A DNA stretch of 64,000 nucleotides from Hymenochaete sp. R1 (lineage: Eukaryota > Basidiomycota > Agaricomycetes > Hymenochaetales > Hymenochaetaceae), in assembly GCA_019400425.1 (NCBI GenBank), contig JAFREE010000020.1, positions 186,001 to 250,000 on the forward strand. The letters run 5' to 3'. This document shows positions 60,376-64,000 of this stretch, piece after piece. Both the position numbers and the translations under genes were made by a program. Under the pieces are notes generated by a model. The model worked only from the letters and a program-made list of their open reading frames with translations. It had not been told where the DNA came from and made no database searches. The stretch's first letter is position 1; the number at the start of each line of letters is the position of its first letter.

Positions 60376-60941
60376 GATAAACGTCGGAGGCGTAGGGCGT
60401 GATCGCCTTGAGAGACCTCGTCCCTTTTAACTGCTGAAATCGCGCCAAGTATCGAAGTAACAGTTCTCATCTTCTCGGTGACAACAGTTTATCCTTTATT
60501 GCTGCTATTTGAAGGCGAGTCGTTCAGCATCTTCACGGTTAGCAAAACTCTCACTCTCTTCGCTACTTTTAAAGGGACGGAACGCCGGGATGCGGTTCCT
60601 TCGGCCAGCTCCCAGTTCTTCGGTTCCCATATTTTTCCACCGCATCACGTCTCGCAGTGACTTATGATATAATTAACATCGATATACAGCACCAACAGTA
60701 CCAACTGGTCAACGAGGAAGCGGATGTTACACTGCGCTCTTTTGCGAAGTTCGTAACAATATCCACAACTCGTTTCAGGCGTCGCCAACGGCGCAATTTG
60801 TAGAACAAGTGGCTAACATAATCGTCATTGGAGAACGATATTTATAACTTCTAACAAGGGGTAATGTATCACAGTATTTCATTTTGATTCATGACTGATA
60901 CAAATTATAGGCATTAAAGATATAGCAATATGCAAAGACTT
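60376..60941. other. Spacer between dehydrogenase copies B and C
   Basis: About 570 bases with the copy B promoter and copy C 3' end. No gene was seen. Confidence 0.5.
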
Positions 60942-62469
60942 TTAAAGAGCAGGTTTCCGGTCGATATCTTGCACGAGCACATATCGGTATCGAACAGAAC
61001 CGTCATTTACTCCCTCGACTGCCTTCTTGCATTCTGACATCGGAAGAACCTGGATCCTGGAGAGAATTTTAGTGTGAGATTCGCCTCGTCAAGAATTTGA
61101 TCGCCTACCATGGTTTGACATGCTCTTTCACAGCTAATTGCAGCATCTCAAGAGCTTCTTTTTTGGATCCAATCACCGATCCACCGAGGTGAGCGCCATT
61201 GAAAACAAAGGTGAAGAGCGACACTGAGATAGGTTTCTCTGGCACGCCGACGCTGATAAACTTTCCGTGTAGCTTGAGAGTTCTGCAAGAGAAATACAGG
61301 TAAGACTCGTTTAACGACTCAAATTCACCCGGTCTCAAAACTCACTTCATATATTCAGCAAGGGGGAATCCATCTGCTTCATTGCGGGTGGAGATGATCA
61401 CGTCAAGTTTAAACTGGTGGTCCTTGGAAAATTCGCCGTCTGTGTGAATGATATGGTCACCACCCATTTTTTTGATGTCTGCCTCCTTCGACTGTGAGTG
61501 CGTGAATGCGTAGACTTCGGCCCCTAGAGCTTTGGCAAAGAGAATGGCGTAGTGTCCCTTGGGTCAAGTATGAGCATGCTTACGACGAGGAACATACGGA
61601 GACTCTACTGAAACTCACCAATCCGCCGATACCAACGACGCCAACCTTGGTGCCCTTTGTAACACCATTACGAACCAAAGGAGAGTACACTGTCAATCCA
61701 CCGCATAACATAGAGCAAGCATGTTCGGACGAAAGACCATCCGGGATGGGGAAAACGAATTGCTGGTTAGCAATGATGCCCGTAGAGAACCCACCCTGGG
61801 TACGGATGCCATCTGCGTACGCAGACGCCTAGTTTATGACCATGTCAGTGATTCTTCCTTCTTGTGTTGTATCTAAAGGATGATGACTACAACGTACGTA
61901 GGTGTCAATCCGTCCTGTACAGTAATTTTCGTTGTCTGATTTGCAGCGTTCGCACTCGCCGCATGATCTCACTGCAGCGCCAACCCCTACACGATCGCCG
62001 ACCTTGATGCCTTTCACCCGAGAGCCAACACGAACAGCAGTGCCAACAATTTCGTGTCTGAAAACAAATAGCGTATCGGGTCACTTTCCAGACTACCAAT
62101 GACTCCTCTTAAAAGCTTACCCGACAACCATAGGCAATTTGATGGCACCCCACCCACTTGATGCGGTGTGGATGTCAGACCCGCAGACTCTGAAGATAAA
62201 TTATGTTGGTTGTTAGACGCGGATCGCGACGGCGGCAAGCAATTACGCTGAAGAATACATACCCGCAGTGTGTGGTAGCGATTTCAACGTCTGTCTCCTC
62301 CCAACGTTTTGCGGGGTAGTCAATGAGATTCATATCCGTCCATTTCTTTGCATCTGGGAATGAAGGATGTTATTGGCTACTCTTTTAAGAATGCATGGGT
62401 AAGTTATTGTGGTGAATGACTAGACTCACCCGTCACGGCATAACCCTTGAATGTCTTCTGCCCGGACAT
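60942..62469 (-). CDS. NADP-type zinc alcohol dehydrogenase, array copy C
   Basis: ADH6/CAD-like dehydrogenase of 356 residues. Exons: 62469-62430, 62353-62263, 62189-62121, 62057-61898, 61828-61619, 61557-61346, 61282-61109, 61056-60942. Catalytic zinc ligands are Cys46 (THCGVCGSD), His68 with Glu69 (GHEIVG) and Cys162 (CSMLCGG). Structural zinc ligands are Cys99, 102, 105 and 113. The cofactor loop GIGGLGHYA is at 186-194 and S211-Q-S213-K214 is the NADPH-selective motif. The C terminus is VLVQDIDRKPAL. All parts of an active enzyme are present. Its last three exons have exactly the lengths of copy D (212, 174, 115 nt) and very similar protein, so C and D are the youngest pair. Confidence 0.94.
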
Positions 62470-63366
62470 GATCTCTGTATGCTTTTATTCGATGTAGAAA
62501 CTTTTGGAGTTGAGAGTAGATATGTTTGTTGAGACTGAGACAGACTTCACAAGTTCTATCCTAGGTATTTATATCTCTGCGAGGCTGACACACAAGTCGA
62601 TCGACAATGGCATGTTGTTGGTCAGCCTCAGCCATTGTCCTGAATGAGACTGATTCGCGGATTACTGAGCAAGGTATGGATTTTGTGGCGCATTTGCCAT
62701 GAAAGAGGCTAATGTTACTAAGAATGTTTAGGAGCCGCATGGACGCTTGTGCCTTTCGGTATCGGCTCGTAAGTTTTCTACCAGCTCTGAGGTGAGTCAA
62801 TCTCGGAAATAAATTGGTCCGGAGCAAGATCATGATTTAACCGCCCAAAAAGAAATCGATTGGTTGATGGATGCTTTAGGCGCTCTTGATTCAGTATCAG
62901 GTCAGTTGTCGGGATTTATTTTGTCATCGGTTCTGGGTCTCATTCAAAGCGAATGTGTTGCATAGACATCCAGTACGGTCAGAAATCGCCGCGGTTGCTG
63001 AAGAACTACGAGACTTAGTAAGTCCCAGCAATATCTACCCTCCTCTTTTTCTCTCTCTTCCACTCAGCCATCATTCAGGAAGAATGTTAGACTTTGGTGT
63101 TTGGTTTTAATCTTTGACATAGATTTAGATCTGTTGACAAGAAATCAAGTTCTTGAATGCAGTCATACAATACAACTTAGCGCAAAAAAAACCAAATGAA
63201 AACGCGGTCGAAGGATGAGGGTGCCAATCAAGTTGAGTAGCAACTGCGTTGTCGTCACAAGTAGTATAGGCTAAGGAATCATTTCCTTAACTTTACATCA
63301 TTTCAACATGATCTATTCTTCATACATGCTATGCCTTTCAAAGAAGTGCCAACGATCAATAGCTTG
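62470..63366. other. Spacer between dehydrogenase copies C and D
   Basis: About 900 bases with the copy C promoter and copy D 3' end. The plus strand at about 62607-63020 contains several exon-like pieces flanked by donor and acceptor motifs, but no consistent gene model or family could be built. Confidence 0.45.
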
Positions 63367-63982
63367 TCAAAGGACGGGTTTCTTGTCAATATCTTGCACG
63401 AGCACATAACGGTATCGGACAGAGCCATTGTGCACACTTTCCACCGCCTTCTTGCACTCTGACATAGGAAGGACCTGAATCCTGGAGGATAGTTTGGTAA
63501 GTTATCTTTCGCATCAGGTATTCATTGCCTACCACGGTGTGACGTGTTCCTTCACAGCTAGCTGTAACATCTCAAGCGCTTCCTTCTTGGAACCGATAAA
63601 TGAACCACCAAAGGATGCAGCATTGAAGGTGAAGCTAAAGGGCGATACCGAGATTGGTTTCTCCGGCACGCCGACGCTGATGAACTTTCCGTGCATCTTG
63701 AGAGTTCTGAGAATTATATAAACGCAAGTAAGTAATAATTAATGCTTTCGGTTGATTAATCACAACTCACTTCATATATTCAGCAAGTGGGAATCCGTCT
63801 GCTTCGTTACGGGTAGAGATGATAACATCAAGTTTGAACTGGTGGTCGCTGGAAAAATTGCCGTCTGTATAGATGAGATGGTCGCCACCCATCTTCTTAA
63901 TATCTTCTTCTTTGGACCGTGAGTGGGTGAATGCATAAACTTCAGCCCCCAGTGCCTTTGCGAAGAGGATGGCGTAGTGGCC
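63367..63982 (-). CDS. NADP-type zinc alcohol dehydrogenase, array copy D (partial, runs off window)
   Basis: Last three exons of a fourth ADH6/CAD-like gene (63982-63771, 63706-63533, 63481-63367). They begin at GHYAILFAKALG of the cofactor domain and end VLVQDIDKKPVL. The upstream exons with the zinc sites lie beyond position 64000; the last 18 bases shown are intron. Exon lengths and phases match copy C exactly, and AFTHSRSKEEDIKKMGGDH keeps the SxSxxK motif. No break is visible in the part present. Confidence 0.9.
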
Positions 63983-64000
63983 CTAAACTCCGAGTCGTGT

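Noticed and set aside
62607..63020. Several exon-like pieces on the plus strand with donor and acceptor motifs (for example GAAWTLVPFGIGS and HPVRSEIAAVAEELRDL)
   Set aside because: No combination gave a consistent reading frame or a family I recognise; it may be a gene remnant but cannot be supported.

Overview
The window reads as nuclear DNA of a filamentous basidiomycete, most likely an Agaricomycete. Genes are split by many short GT-AG introns (mostly 50-80 nt). ATP-citrate lyase is one fused polypeptide rather than the two-subunit ascomycete form. An oversized fungal-type G-alpha protein is present, and several long Ser/Pro-rich regulatory proteins have the usual basidiomycete look. No bacterial-style operon, CRISPR array, rRNA, convincing tRNA or intact transposon was seen. 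All exon boundaries were worked out by hand from splice consensus, reading phase and protein-family conservation.

Layout: 1-4 kb, a bZIP transcription factor (minus) with a possible overlapping upstream ORF. 6-8 kb, a sphingoid long-chain-base phosphate phosphatase (minus). 9-14 kb, ribosomal protein L14 and a USP-type deubiquitinase (plus). 15-18.5 kb, a stand-alone UPF0029/IMPACT-domain protein (minus), divergent from CTP synthase (plus). 18.5-24.1 kb, a gene-poor, microsatellite-rich stretch. 24-29 kb, a 1015-residue G-alpha protein (plus). 31-32.6 kb, a short-chain dehydrogenase (minus), divergent from aspartokinase (33.4-35.6 kb, plus). 37-41 kb, ATP-citrate lyase (plus). 41-45 kb, no intact gene, with an F-box-like remnant. 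45-46.6 kb, an unknown conserved-looking protein with a coiled coil (plus). 48.5-50.4 kb, S-adenosylhomocysteine hydrolase (plus), convergent with a Bin3/MePCE-type RNA methylphosphate capping methyltransferase (50.8-52.5 kb, minus). 53-55.6 kb, a 770-residue low-complexity protein with a compact C-terminal domain (minus). 56-64 kb, a head-to-tail array of four NADP-type zinc alcohol (cinnamyl/ADH6-like) dehydrogenases on the minus strand, the last cut by the window end.

Most genes are core metabolism: acetyl-CoA supply, CTP, the aspartate family, the methyl cycle and sphingolipid turnover. They do not form a recognisable biosynthetic cluster. The accessory or fast-evolving parts are the G-alpha gene with its repeat-rich surroundings, the dehydrogenase array and the 41-45 kb debris region.
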